64,000 bases of DNA from Stictocephala bisonia (Eukaryota > Arthropoda > Insecta > Hemiptera > Membracidae): the NCBI GenBank assembly GCA_035578905.1, contig JAQJVL010000126.1:744001-808000 (forward strand). Direction: 5' to 3'. This document shows positions 25,159 through 37,479 of the stretch, piece after piece. Below the pieces are notes generated by a model that worked only from the letters and a program-made list of their open reading frames with translations, had not been told where the DNA came from and did not search any database. Position numbers and translations under genes: made by a program. The first letter of the stretch is position 1. Each line of letters begins with the position of its first letter.

Positions 25159-25260
25159 ATGTCAGGCGTACACCCGCACCACCACCACCCCGCGCATACG
25201 CACGCACACCCTATGTACAACACTGAGAAGCTGCAGAGAGCTCCCTTGCTCAATTCACAA
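25159..25260 (+). CDS. Histidine-rich coding exon (34 codons), gene unidentified
   Basis: A pyrimidine-containing acceptor (TTGCGTTTCAG) at 25148-25158 and a donor CAA|GTACGA at 25261 bracket exactly 102 bases. The first frame reads MSGVHPHHHHPAHTHAHP and then a mixed segment MYNTEKLQRAPLLNSQ. The second frame is open but Thr/Arg/Cys-biased, and the third has a stop. Local G+C is far higher than in the flanks. His-rich stretches of this kind are typical of long, low-complexity insect transcription factors and RNA-binding proteins. Both boundaries are phase 0, the same as the end of the 51480 exon, so this could be an alternative N-terminal or cassette exon of the same plus-strand gene. The ATG directly after the acceptor may be fortuitous. 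No domain is visible. Confidence 0.5.
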
Positions 25261-26119
25261 GTACGACTTTACTATATCACTTACACTTACTAACACACTA
25301 ACGTAGTCTAGACTTGGCTTGCTAATTTAGTCAGGTGGTTCACCTAACAATAATAAATTAATCTTTACTAAAAAATATGTCTTACCAGTGTGACTGAATT
25401 ATTTCAGTTTTAGTTTTGATTCTATCATGTTTTGCTAATATTTTTGTTAACATATTGAATGAAAAAATTTAATTTATTTTAAACAAATTAATAAAAAACA
25501 ACATAATAATTTATTATGTTGTCATCTTAGTTTTAAAATATTGGATTAGCAAGATCATTATATATTTATTTTGTTTTGTATATGCATTTAGGTTGTTTTT
25601 AACTTTTTTCATCTATAATATCATAATATGCTATACCTGTTCTATGAGTATCAACTAGTCATAGTGATTTTTAAGTTAATAACGGGAAACTCAGTATATA
25701 TAACAATTCCTTAACAAATGCTTAATTGATGGAGATATTTAAGTTATTAAAGAACATTCTCTTAACATAAATACAACTTCCTATTCAACTTCAAAAATGA
25801 TTCTTACAAATAGAGGAAATAAAACAATAGCAAGATTGACAACTAACAATCTAGAATACCATTGAAACGTATTACAGTATTATGTGACGTTTTATTACTC
25901 GTGATTATCGTAGTTTTGGTGCGGTACAGAACACTGTCCATCGCCACAACTACCCAATATTTATAAATGTAATCCTGGGAAGTTTACTCTGATGGATTCA
26001 ACTAACTACCATTTCCACTACCTGAGTCACATAGACTTGGGATAACTGTATGAACTTTACAATATGTAAAGAAAAGGCTACATTGTTATGTTACTGTGGA
26101 GAACGATGACTTATTTTCC

Positions 26120-26280
26120 GATCTGATTACTAGGACTTTCAGAAGTGTATGGCATTGTCTAACTCTAGAATCCTGAAATTTGCCGATCTAGTCACTCGGA
26201 CTTTCAGAAGCGTATGTCATTGTCTAACTCTAGAATCCTGAAGTTTTACTGATCTGATAACTAGGACTTTCAGAAGCGTG
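26120..26280 (+). repeat. 66-bp tandem repeat, 2.4 copies
   Basis: GATCTGATTACTAGGACTTT at 26120, GATCTAGTCACTCGGACTTT at 26185 and GATCTGATAACTAGGACTTT at 26251 start successive copies that share CTAACTCTAGAATCCTGAA. Confidence 0.88.
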
Positions 26281-27322
26281 TTTTAGTATTCCAGATCAAC
26301 GGTCGACTGCCACCCGCAAGAGGGTGGATTGAGAGGGTGGATGTTTATTCAGATGTAGTGTTTGACTATGAATGGCTGGATGTAGAGCAGTAGAACTAGG
26401 CCTTCTATCGGAAGCTCCCACCCCTTCAACAAACAACTCTGGCCAGAACAAATACACCTGTATTCCACCCCTATGAGCCTTTTGTCGTACCATGCCTGTC
26501 TAACGAGTTTTTTAAGTTCAAAAATTCCAGTTTAGATAATCGTTTGGACTCACATACAAATTTGACCCACCTTACTTTGCGAAAGATGTTTTAAATAATC
26601 GTTCTTACCAAAAACCATATACGACTTTGTTTTGTCCATTTCCCCCCTTAGGGCAAAGTGTGTTGTCCTTTTTCTTTAGTACTTTGATCTCCTAAGAGAT
26701 TTATCTTTGACAATTGATGACGCTAATTTCCCCAGACAAATTAAACTGATCTGACTGTTACCATAAACGTATAAATAACCATAGTCATCTTACAGGTATT
26801 ATTATAGCTGTTGATACATTTAAAATACAAACTTTATATTTAAAATATTACAAGCTGTCTTGCAATATAAAATCACTTATCTCAGAACAAACGAAGGAAG
26901 CATATAAATTCTATCTTTAGCTAATTGGCCAATACTAATTGACATAAAACTACTAGGCAAGGCTATGGTTCGTTCCAATTATTTTCAAAATGTTCATTCT
27001 TCACATTTGTTATAAGAATCAACACAAACTTTGTTCGTTGATGTACGTAACTACCTTTTAAATCCTGAACAGTTTTTATGGTGACTGTGGCATGATTTCG
27101 ACCTTTCACTGCATCCACAGCTGGATTTGTGATTTTAAGTTTTCTATCAAACAAAGCTTTTCTAGTTGAGGGGTTTACGTTATATGTAACTATTTAACAT
27201 TTCAATAGCTTGAACTAATTTGTTTTTAATCCATACATTTAATTGTTATTGCTTCAACATCAAATATGAGGTTAGAATTAATAATAACTTTCCATAAATT
27301 AAATATTTATCTCTTTGATTAG

Positions 27323-27998
27323 GTTTAACTGGTCTAGTCTGTTTAACTGGTCTATTCTGTTTAACTGGTCTATTCTGTTTAACTGGTCTATTCTGTTTAA
27401 CTGGTCTATTCTGTTTAACTGGTCTATTCTGTTTAACTGGTTCTATTCTGTTTAACTGGTCTATTCTGTTAACTGGTCTATTCTGTTTAACTGGTCTATT
27501 CTGTTTAACTGGTCTATTCTGTTTTAACTGGTCTATTCTGTTTAACTGGTCTATTCTGTTTAACTGGTCTATTCTGTTTAACTGGTCTATTCTGTTTAAC
27601 TGGTCTATTCTGTTTAACTGGTCTATTCTGTTTAACTGGTCTGGTCTATTCTGTTTAACTGGTCTATTCTGTTTAACTGGTCTATTCTGTTTAACTGGTC
27701 TATTCTGTTTAACTGGTCTATTCTGTTTAACTGGTCTATTCTGTTTAACTGGTCTATTCTGTTTAACTGGTCTATTCTGTTTAACTGGTCTATTCTGTTT
27801 AACTGGTCTATTCTGTTTAACTGGTCTATTCTGTTTAACTGGTCTATTCTGTTTAACTGGTCTATTCTGTTTAACTGGTCTATTCTGTTTAACTGGTCTA
27901 TTCTGTTTAACTGGTCTATTCTGTTTAATTGGTTTATTCTGTTTAACTGGTCTATTCTGTTTAACTGGTCTATTCTGTTTAACTGGTCTATTCTGTTT
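27323..27998 (+). repeat. 18-bp minisatellite, about 37 copies
   Basis: The unit is GTTTAACTGGTCTATTCT, nearly perfect throughout. Exceptions are single-base indels (near 27440, 27467 and 27522), one 5-bp duplication near 27642, and a copy with two transitions near 27930. There are no spacers and no open frame. Confidence 0.97.
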
Positions 27999-28623
27999 CA
28001 GACGCTTAGTTTACTAATTTTTCTGGTGCTTTGAGAACAAGTCATATCTTCATGCCAAATTTCTAGTTTATTGGCAGAGTTATCGGGTCTAAATCTTTTA
28101 TTATTATTATAGGTCTTTTTTATGTACTTTATGTAGTGTTTGACCTATAAATATTTCCAAAGAGATGAAATCGTAAGTTACTAGTTGTTTTGGTGTAGTA
28201 AAAAGCACAACCCTTTTTTGTCTATTATTTCTCAATTTTGTTAAATATTGACCTTGAACTTATTTTCGGCTATTTTCACACCTTTAAGTAGTATAAACAT
28301 CACTTATGAATCTGGAATAACAATACATTAAGAGCCTGTAAATGTAGTGGGATGGCAACCATCTCCTTTTTAGGACGATCAACAAACAGTAGTTGTATAC
28401 AACGACATGTAAGACACTGAACTGTTAACAAGCTGCTATCAACTAAACACCCGTAATTCAGCCGTCAGCCAATTTACGTACGAATAACAAAGCTATTAGC
28501 GAGTTTTTGCACTACTCCTTCCGAGTTCAGCAGGTACAACCAAACCCCTCTTCACGGGTTTTTGCACCGACTCGGCACGCGAACAGCGAACCTCAACTGG
28601 CTTTTTGCGACTCGCCAGTGTTC

Positions 28624-28664
28624 CCTAGATCATGTACACAAACATTTTGTTTACATGATCTAGG
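28624..28664. repeat. 19-bp hairpin with one mismatch
   Basis: CCTAGATCATGTACACAAA pairs with TTTGTTTACATGATCTAGG across three bases. It sits in an otherwise GC-richer patch (28507-28700). Confidence 0.85.
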
Positions 28665-29379
28665 CTGCACAATTGAGTTGGGACTTAGTCGTCAAAGAAA
28701 CAGATTGTTCATAGAGGATATAATATATGTAGTTAACATTTCTAATAAAATATAGTTTTCATCAAATTAATGAAATATGGTGAACAAAAATGACACTTTA
28801 AAATTATAAGACACCAATAAAATACAAATCTGGCGTCATCAGATTGACTATTAAAAGTTTTTGATTATGTATTATAGACTGTACTGTCCAACCCCAAAGA
28901 ATATGCTACATCCAAATAAAAATGCAAAAATAAAATTTACTCTGGCTATTGGGCTATTAATAAATAGCCCTTTCTGAGCTAAGTCAAAGTCAGATAGTAA
29001 CAATGACTACACTCGTTCATCTTCACTAATCACAGTCATTCTCCCCTCATATTCGCCAATATCTCTACGATCGGCGTCTTAGAAATGAATGAATGAATAC
29101 ACTTTATATTCAACTATTCTGTCTGAGTATTGGACAGTTGCAATGAAAAGTTATATATGTACATTCACCTAGTATCATATTGCAGCTTAGTGTCAAACTC
29201 CCTCTATGAATTTTGATAAAAAATATCAACAGAATTACCAGATATACTCCTCAATAACCATAAGAATGCATATTTAGGACCTCTCAAAAAATAAGATTTC
29301 TAGTAAGTCAGGGCTCTTGATTCTTAATTGTTAGACGTGTATAGCTTTGGGTCTTTCTTTCTAGTGTCCATATTGTCTA

Positions 29380-29530
29380 TGATTTTGGATAGAGTGGATC
29401 AGAGAGAGATGGGTCGATAGCTGCTAATATCTATAGGAGGTTCATTTTGGTATTTTTGGCATATTTTCACTATTTTAAATTTTTCGCAGACACACCCTCC
29501 ATTAGTGGATTCTCATGCTCTATCAAATAT
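29380..29530 (-). pseudogene. Decayed non-LTR retrotransposon reverse transcriptase fragment
   Basis: The minus strand of 29402-29425 encodes SSYRPISL, the hallmark N-terminal reverse transcriptase motif of non-LTR elements (usually SNYRPISLL). It is preceded in frame by KYQNEPPIDI, where a VPIFKKGDPTDI-type segment is expected, and followed by an SKI-like PKII. Stops and frameshifts occur on both sides and no catalytic YADD box is seen nearby. Jockey/CR1-type elements are the likely source, but the clade cannot be fixed from this fragment. Confidence 0.65.
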
Positions 29531-30177
29531 CTGACCTTTCAATCACTAGACATTTAAGCGTTGCACTTGACCGTTAAAAGGTGGCTCAAGTTACACCTAA
29601 ATGCTCTCAACATCAGTGACAAGATCGTAGAATTGTTTATAGTGATCTTAATGCTTTAAAAAATTATACCACTCTTAAGTGACAATTATCTAGATTAATT
29701 TCGTAAATGAATGAAAACATCGTTTTTTTTTCATTTTAGAGAATTTAACTTAGAAGAATTTAACTATATACAGCTAAATTATCAACGATCAATAAATAAA
29801 GAAGTGCAGTATGCAAGAACATCTCACAAAATTTGCTGTTATATGATTTTTTGTGTTGTATAAAACAACTGGAATATGCAAAACTGTCCAATAGAAGCAT
29901 ACATTTTTGTCATGCTTGTTTAATTTTACATACAAACAGGTTTTAAATGATTCTCTAAATACTTTTATTTTGGTTCAATATATATTTTGAGTTTACGATT
30001 TGTTAATGTGTTTTTGTACCTTTGTATAGAAACAAGGTCACTTTGTTTTAAGAATAGTGAGAGACCTTTTTGTAAAAAAGGCACAACAAAATTCTAAAAT
30101 GAACTGCTATACCGTATTTATATTAACACTTCAACTGACAAAGCATAAATAAAATACATGTAATCGACGGACTAAAA

Positions 30178-30246
30178 ATGCAGCCAAGTCTGACGTTCAG
30201 TGAGCAATTCCAGAGTGCAAACCTGTTCTACAAATGTTACAAGTAA
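30178..30246 (+). CDS. Possible 22-codon small ORF or exon
   Basis: The ATG at 30178 (A at -3) opens a short frame, MQPSLTFSEQFQSANLFYKC plus two residues, then TAA. Just downstream, CCAGCAG|GTGAGC at 30279 is a strong donor sequence, so the patch 30178-30278 might be a non-coding or 5' exon. G+C is moderately raised. Nothing else supports translation. Confidence 0.12.
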   Translation: MQPSLTFSEQFQSANLFYKCYK

Positions 30247-30299
30247 TCGCCAGCGATAGGCATGCTAGAGCCAGCAGGTGAGCTGGCAATCTCGACTGT

Positions 30300-33200
30300 T
30301 ATTACACTACAGCTACAAATCTGTCTTCCTTATGCATTTTAAGTAACGTCCAGTAAATCTCTATTAATCAAAATAATATTTGGCTTTAAACCGAGTGCAA
30401 AATTCAGTTTTATGTGTATTTACATATACAGTCTACGAAGGCTATGATTTACATGGTTCACTAATCGACTTGCCATTAGTGTAACTACCGACTTGCTGCA
30501 AACCAATTCGAGCCAACCCCATGACCTCACACACCGCAATTAGATAGAACTTTCTAAAAGTGAACTAGTACGTAGCTCTTGAGGACACACCTTCAACTAT
30601 TAGTGAAAATCAATTATTTAAGATTATATGGATTAGTCTTTAGGATACAATATAAAGACTCTTCAGGGCTTTAAAGAAAGTAGGATGTGTAAGAAGAACA
30701 TTAATGTAATATTAAAAATAGGAGAAAATTGTCTACCTCATCTTTGTATCCATTTAGTCCTTGATGGAATTGTTAGGGGCTTAAAGAAAATATGTTTGAT
30801 GTATACTATGACATTTTTTAATAACTACAGAAGTAAGGGTATTTTTAGAAGCAAGAGGTACATTGGAGATTCCAGATAGTGAAGTAATACTGGGAAGAGA
30901 TGAACTGAAATAACACAAAAAAACAAACCAAATGGATCATAATAATCTTAAAAGTAAAAAAACTGTATTTATGGATTTTTTAATATTCTTTAAAATGCCT
31001 CATCTTTACAAAAACAAAGAAAGTAACTATAACAAAAAAATATTACCCACAAAAATAAATTGGAGACCATAAACCAAACTTTCAAATTACAGATATGATC
31101 ATTTTAGAGACATGCAAGATACTTATGAAGAGGTAATTATAATTCTTCATGTGCAAAATTGACAAGAGATAGCATTTTAGTGACTTGGTCAATTTGGGTC
31201 AAATAGATCACTTTCGTGTTCAATGCTCTATCTACTATTCCTACCTTCAAGGCCAAACCAATCTTTTTAATATCAGAAGTACCTGGGATTTCTGTGTAAA
31301 TTCTGGGGCTACTGTGGTAGTCCTGGGGTGTCCATGTTACTCTTGGTGTTATATATTATGTCAATTCTGATGTTTTTTTGCCACCACTATGATCACAGCG
31401 TATTATTGTTCTATGTCAGCCGTGGTCTTGGAATCGATATTTCATCTCTGGACTTGCTGACCTCTCTTAACTGTGTTAACGCTGGCATTTCTGAACCCCA
31501 GCTCGAATGGCTTATCTAAACTTTATAAACAGTGTCAATTTTGACGCGGGCTTGCTCCCGTGGGATTGTTGTGCCAATCTTACTTAATAATTTGACTTTG
31601 TAAGATACAAAGTAACATGCGTATTGCTTCCATCGACCATGTACCATAAGTTGTTTTTTCCACGCCTCATTTAAAACGGCCAGACCTTAAATGAGGCTGT
31701 TTATTTTATTCAATAACCTTTGTTCCTAACACTTAAATAATTATTTCTGCTCCGTAAATCAGTTTGACGTGTACAATACGGCATTGCCTTCGGTGTTGAA
31801 ATCCCTTATGAAAAGTAACACTGACATCAATTATGAAACAATGATTTCTTTTTCATTGACATACAATTCAGACACATAAAGAGTGGTCGTAGGCCATATA
31901 AAGTATTTTGGAGCAAAGTATCATAAGTGCATTTTTTTAGCACTTGAAAAAGGTTTAGGTTTTACCAAATCGAAACGTCGTGATTGGTCATTTTCACGTA
32001 ATGATGGCAAATGTCCAACTACCTTTGTCTCCCTCATCTGATACGCATCATTAACAAATTTCCAAAACAAATATGTGGTTTGTTATATACCTACCATTAG
32101 ATTATTGAGTTAATTCACAATGTAATAGCTTGGTAGTGTTGTAATCCTCAATTCTTCCTGTCAAAATCAATATGCTACATGTATATCATTAAATTAATTT
32201 AATTGAACTTAAACAACCGATTGGTTCCCGTTGGGTGAGTCACTCATGTTGTTCTAATGGGACATTTGTTTACCACCTAAAACTATCCCTATTTATTTAA
32301 GATATGATATTTTTTAATTTTTCGGGCTCGACCATATTTGAATCAACGTACAGTTCCAATTTAAACATTTTACATTGGAATTGGAAGTAGTCAAACATTT
32401 ATGTCAGTCAGTGAGTCATTCTAAACCTACTTTCTATCATGGTGATTTTAAGCGGGCGAAAGCTGTAAAACTTTCTTAAAATAATAGAAGTGTTGTCGGT
32501 AATACTGGGTTCAACTATTACACCTACTAGAGACGATGCAACCGGAAACGCAATCACTATGATCACCGTTGCCTACCTCAACATCTGCAGCAGACGTTGA
32601 GATAAGCAGACCAAACTATAAGTTTGGGTGTCTGTCACCCATGGAATTAATTTATTTCTGGTAGAAAGACATTTCTTCACAATAGTCTCTATTACCACAA
32701 ATCCTGATGGCTTCTCTCTCAATGTGTACATTTGAACACCTTAAGTTACGATTCTTATTCAAATTCGCATTTGAAAATATTTAAAGTGTATTAAGAAAAC
32801 CCTATTAAAACAAATAAAAATCCTCATTCGTACACAGAACAATTCGTGGACAGTAACTAATGTCAGTTGAATAATCTACCCTCTGACATTATTATTCAGT
32901 GGACAGATTATTAAATAAAATAAAAAAAATAAAAAAAATTAAGTACAAATTATTCTAATGAGTATAAGGATTTGTCATTGAGTATATTCTAAAGTTTTGT
33001 CTTAAATTAACACAGTGTACGGTATATTTTTTTTCATGTCAACTAGTAATTTCTTAAGAAATTTAGCACCCATAAATCCGAACAAATCAGTAGCTATTGT
33101 TTCAACAAATTCCTTGTGACATAATGACAATTACAGAAAAATAAAATAAAAACCTGTTAAAAATCAATATTATTTTATGATGAAATTAATTCAAATGTTC

Positions 33201-33571
33201 TCCAACTAATCTAAAGTAAAATTAAATGTTAAAATAAATAACGATAAGAAATAATACTCTATTAACTTAGTTATCAATACAACATTTAAAACATTTGACA
33301 AGCCCATAATTAATTACGTGGAAGGTCAACTGTGAGCCTTGGCAACAATAGAATACCATTCACATTGTTGTACGTCGTGTTGTTAGGGCATCGCGTGTTC
33401 TTCCATCAGAAGTTCCAAGAAGGTGAGCGGCATTGTGTGAAATTATGAAACAATTATGAGGCGGATGGTCTACTTACCGACGCTTGATAAACTCAGCCTG
33501 TAATAAATCACAGCTAGCAATAATTGTCATGTCAAGTAATCTTGTTATCTCATGACAGAAATTAACAATTC
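30300..33571. other. No gene seen
   Basis: AT-rich with a few longer clean stretches (about 32520-32640 and 33310-33440, the latter with GTGAGCCTTGGCAACAATAG) that might be conserved non-coding DNA. Frames of 61-64 codons at 30685-31519 have no family resemblance. Confidence 0.35.
31664..31697. repeat. Perfect 11-bp hairpin
   Basis: GCCTCATTTAA (31664-31674) and TTAAATGAGGC (31687-31697). No poly-U tract follows, so it is not terminator-like. Confidence 0.75.
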
Positions 33572-35370
33572 GTCACGTTCAAGGAGGGAAGAGGGTGACT
33601 GAAGTGATTGTTGTTCAGCTGTACTCACGAGTCAGTCAACTTAATAAAATGTCACGTTCGAGGAAGGGAGGGGGTGACCGAAGTGATTGTTGTTGTTCAG
33701 CTGTACTCACAAGTCAGTCAACTTAACAATATGTCACGTTTGAGGAAGGGAGGGGGTGACTGAAGTGATTGTTGTTCAGTTGTGCTCATGAGTCAGTCAA
33801 CTTATTTCGTCATGTACGAGGAAGAGAGGGGGTGACTGAAGTGATTGTTGTTCAGCTGTACTCGCGAGTCAGTCAACTTAATACGTCTTGTACGAGGAAG
33901 AGAGGGGGTGACTGAAGTGATTGTTGTTCAGTTGTGCTCACGAGTCAGTCAACTTAATACGTCTTGTACGAGGAAGAGAGGGGGTGACTAAAGTGATTGT
34001 TGTTCAGCTGTACTCGCGAGTCAGTCAACTTAATACGTCTTTTACGAGGAAGAGAGGGGGTGACTGAAGTGATTGTTGTTCAGTTGTGCTCACGAGTCAG
34101 TCAACTTAATACGTCTTGTACGAGGAAGAGAGGGGGTGACTGAAGTGATTGTTGTTCAGCTGTACTCGCGAGTCAGTCAACTTAATACGTCTTGTACGAG
34201 GAAGAGAGGGGGTGACTGAAGTGATTGTTGTTCAGTTGTGCTCACGAGTCAGTCAACTTAATACGTCTTGTACGAGGAAGAGAGGGGGTGACTGAAGTGA
34301 TTGTTGTTCAGCTGTACTCGCGAGTCAGTCAACTTAATACGTCTTGTACGAGGAAGAGAGGGGGTGACTGAAGTGATTGTTGTTCAGCTGTGCTCACGAG
34401 TCAGTCAACTTAATACGTCTTGTACGAGGAAGAGAGGGGGTGACTGAAGTGATTGTTGTTCAGCTGTGCTCACGAGTCAGTCAACTTAATACGTCTTGTA
34501 CGAGGAAGGGAGGGGGTGGCTGAAGTGATTGTTGTTCAGCTGTGCTCGCGAGTCAGTCAACTTAATACGTCTTGTACGAGGAAGAGAGGGGGTGACTGAA
34601 GTGATTGTTGTTCAGTTGTGCTCACGAGTCAGTCAACTTAATACGTCTTGTACGAGGAAGAGAGGGGGTGACTGAAGTGATTGTTGTTCAGTTGTGCTCA
34701 CGAGTCAGTCAACTTAATACGTCTTGTACGAGGAAGGGAGGGGGTGGCTGACGTGATTGTTGTTCAGTTGTGCTCACGAGTCAGTCAACTTAATACGTCT
34801 TGTACGAGGAAGGAAGGGGGTGGCTGACGTGATTGTTGTTCAGTTGTGCTCACGAGTCAGTCAACTTAATACGTCTTGTACGAGGAAGGAAGGGGGTGGC
34901 TGACGTGATTGTTGTTCAGCTGTACTCGCGAGTCAGTCAACTTAATACGTCTTGTACGAGGAAGAGAGGGGGTGGCTGACGTGATTGTTGTTCAGCTGTA
35001 CTCGCGAGTCAGTCAACTTAATACGTCTTGTACGAGGAAGGAAGGGGGTGGCTGACGTGATTGTTGTTCAGTTGTGCTCACGAGTCAGTCAACTTAATAC
35101 GTCTTGTACAAGGAAGGGAAGGGGGTGGCTGACGTGATTGTTGTTCAGCTGTACTCGCGAGTCAGTCAACTTAATACGTCTTGTACAAGGAAGGGAAGGG
35201 GTGGCTGACGTGATTGTTGTTCAGTTGTGCTCACGAGTCAGTCAACTTAATACGTCTTGTACGAGGAAGAGAGGGGGTGGCTGACGTGATTGTTGTTCAG
35301 CTGTACTCGCGAGTCAGTCAACTTAATACGTCTTGTACGAGGAAGGAAGGGGGTGGCTGACGTGATTGTT
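33572..35370 (+). repeat. 76-bp tandem array, about 24 copies, with dimer structure
   Basis: The unit starts GTCTTGTACGAGGAAGAGAG and ends GAGTCAGTCAACTTAATAC. Early copies carry GTCACGTT, middle copies GTCTTGTACGAGG with GACTGAAGTGATTG, and late copies GGCTGACGTGATTG. A second variable site, GTACTCGCGAG versus GTGCTCACGAG, alternates from copy to copy between about 33850 and 34330, giving a 152-bp higher-order unit. Confidence 0.96.
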
Positions 35371-36725
35371 CATTGAGAGTTACTAAGACATCGATCGTAG
35401 ATATATGGGTGAATATGAGAGCGACTAAGCGTGGTGAATGTAGATGGCCGATTGTTATCATTGTTACTAAGGTTTACTGCTCCTTAAAAGAGCTATATAT
35501 TAATATTCCAATAACCAGGGCATCTAAGATACCTACAGCTTTTCCTGGAATCTGAACCAAGTAATATTGGTCTGATTTTCAACTACTTGATCAGCCTGAT
35601 ACTCAGATCTCCTTCCTCATAACATTTGGGCTCTGACTACCACCCAACATGGACATCTCAGGCTTCTCTAGTATTGTCCATACAAATGACAACCTTTAAT
35701 CAGACGCATTTTGCTAGCGAGAGGACCGAGCGTTGGACCTATCGCCTACAATTTCCACAACACTTTGTCCCAAGTAGCTGGGTTACAACACTGCGCCTCT
35801 AGCGCTGCCTAGTGATAAGAAATGTCGGTTTTTTGCGGCCAAAATGTATTTATTCTCCCCATTAGGACCAATATTATTTTTTTTTCGAATCAATCAAAGC
35901 TTACTCAACGGTAAGTTAGTTTATAAGTTTGTTAGTTAGCCGAATTTAACGGTTTATATTTTTACAAATGATTGAATAAATGCTTATTGTTGAATGTTTT
36001 TGGTTTTTACAATTTTCTGGTGTTTTCATTCAAACTAATATTTTAAATTAGAATAATTATAAGAACATGTATCACAAATATACAAATACGCTAACAAATC
36101 ATCATTATCAATTATAATACCTTCAAAATGACTTAATAAACCTAATAATTGTGGAACATACATAAACGATCTGCTTCATTCCCAGATATTTATTAGTCTT
36201 ATGAAGAATATTTTAAAGCCAATTCAGCCCCCCTCTTAACAATACAGCCTTGTTAAATATTTAAAATATTTTTAGTATTTAGTCTGCCGTTCGTCAAGAA
36301 AAAATCTGAAAAAATGTGCCTTTTGATCTCTTGACCATGGCAATCCATCCACAGCCTCACCTGGAAACTAAAACTGTTTCATATTTCATGGTTTTGAACC
36401 AAGACACCCGCCTGTGCATATTGACTGTCATGCTAAGTTTTATAAAACTAGAAATAAACCTACACAAAAGATACAAAATCCAGTAATTGAATATTAGAGT
36501 AAGAACAATGTTTTTAATAATCTTTATTGGAGCACTTTTAATGATAATGATTATTATAAAATAAGGCATCAATTACTTTGAGGAAAGTAAAAAAGAGGAG
36601 TGAACATTTTGTCAAGTAATTGATATATCGTTTTCTATTGGCCAAAATAATAAAACAATACAGTACAATATTGTACTAAATATATAATTACTCATTCAGT
36701 AGTGTAGTAAAACATGTACACGTTT

Positions 36726-37479
36726 GTTAGTCATAAATGAGTATGGTAAAAGGTAATCATAATGTGGGTAGGCGTACCACTGTTAGTCATAAATGAGTAT
36801 GATAAAAGGTAATCATAATGTGGTTAGGCGTACCACTGTTAGTCATAAATGAGTATGGTAAAAGGTAATCATAATGTGGGTAGGCGTACCACTGTTAGTC
36901 ATAAATGAGTATGGTAAAAGGTAATCATAATGTGGGTAGGCGTACCACTGTTAGTCATAAATGAGTATGATAAAAGGTAATCATAATGTGGGTAGGCGTG
37001 CACCAGTTAGTCATAAATGGGTATGGTAAAAGGTAATCATAATGTGGGTAGGCGTACCACTGTTAGTCATAAATGAGTATGATAAAAGGTAATCATAATG
37101 TGGGTAGGCGTACCACTGTTAGTCATAAATGAGTATGGTAAAAGGTAATCATAATGTGGGTAGGCGTACCACTGTTAGTCATAAATGAGTATGGTAAAAG
37201 GAAATCATAATGTGGGTAGGCGTACCCCTGTTAGTCATAAATGAGTATGGTAAAAGGTAATCATAATGTGGGTAGGCATACCACTGTTAGTCATAAATGA
37301 GTATGGTAAAAGGTAATCATAATGTGGGTAGGCGTACCACTGTAAGTCATAAATGAGTATGGTAAAAGGTAATCATAATGTGGGTAGGCGTGCACCAGTT
37401 AGTCATAAATGGGTATGGTAAAAGGTAATCATAATGTGGGTAGGCGTACCACTGTTAGTCATAAATGAGTATGGTAAAA
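36726..37479 (+). repeat. 56-bp tandem array, about 13 copies
   Basis: The unit starts GTTAGTCATAAATGAGTATG and ends GGTAGGCGTACCACT. The rare variant GCGTGCACCAG followed by AATGGGTATGG appears at 36996 and again at 37388, exactly seven units (392 bp) apart, indicating block duplication. Confidence 0.96.

Noticed and set aside
27323..27998. CRISPR-like array
   Set aside because: Contiguous 18-bp units without spacers in a eukaryotic genome; an ordinary minisatellite.
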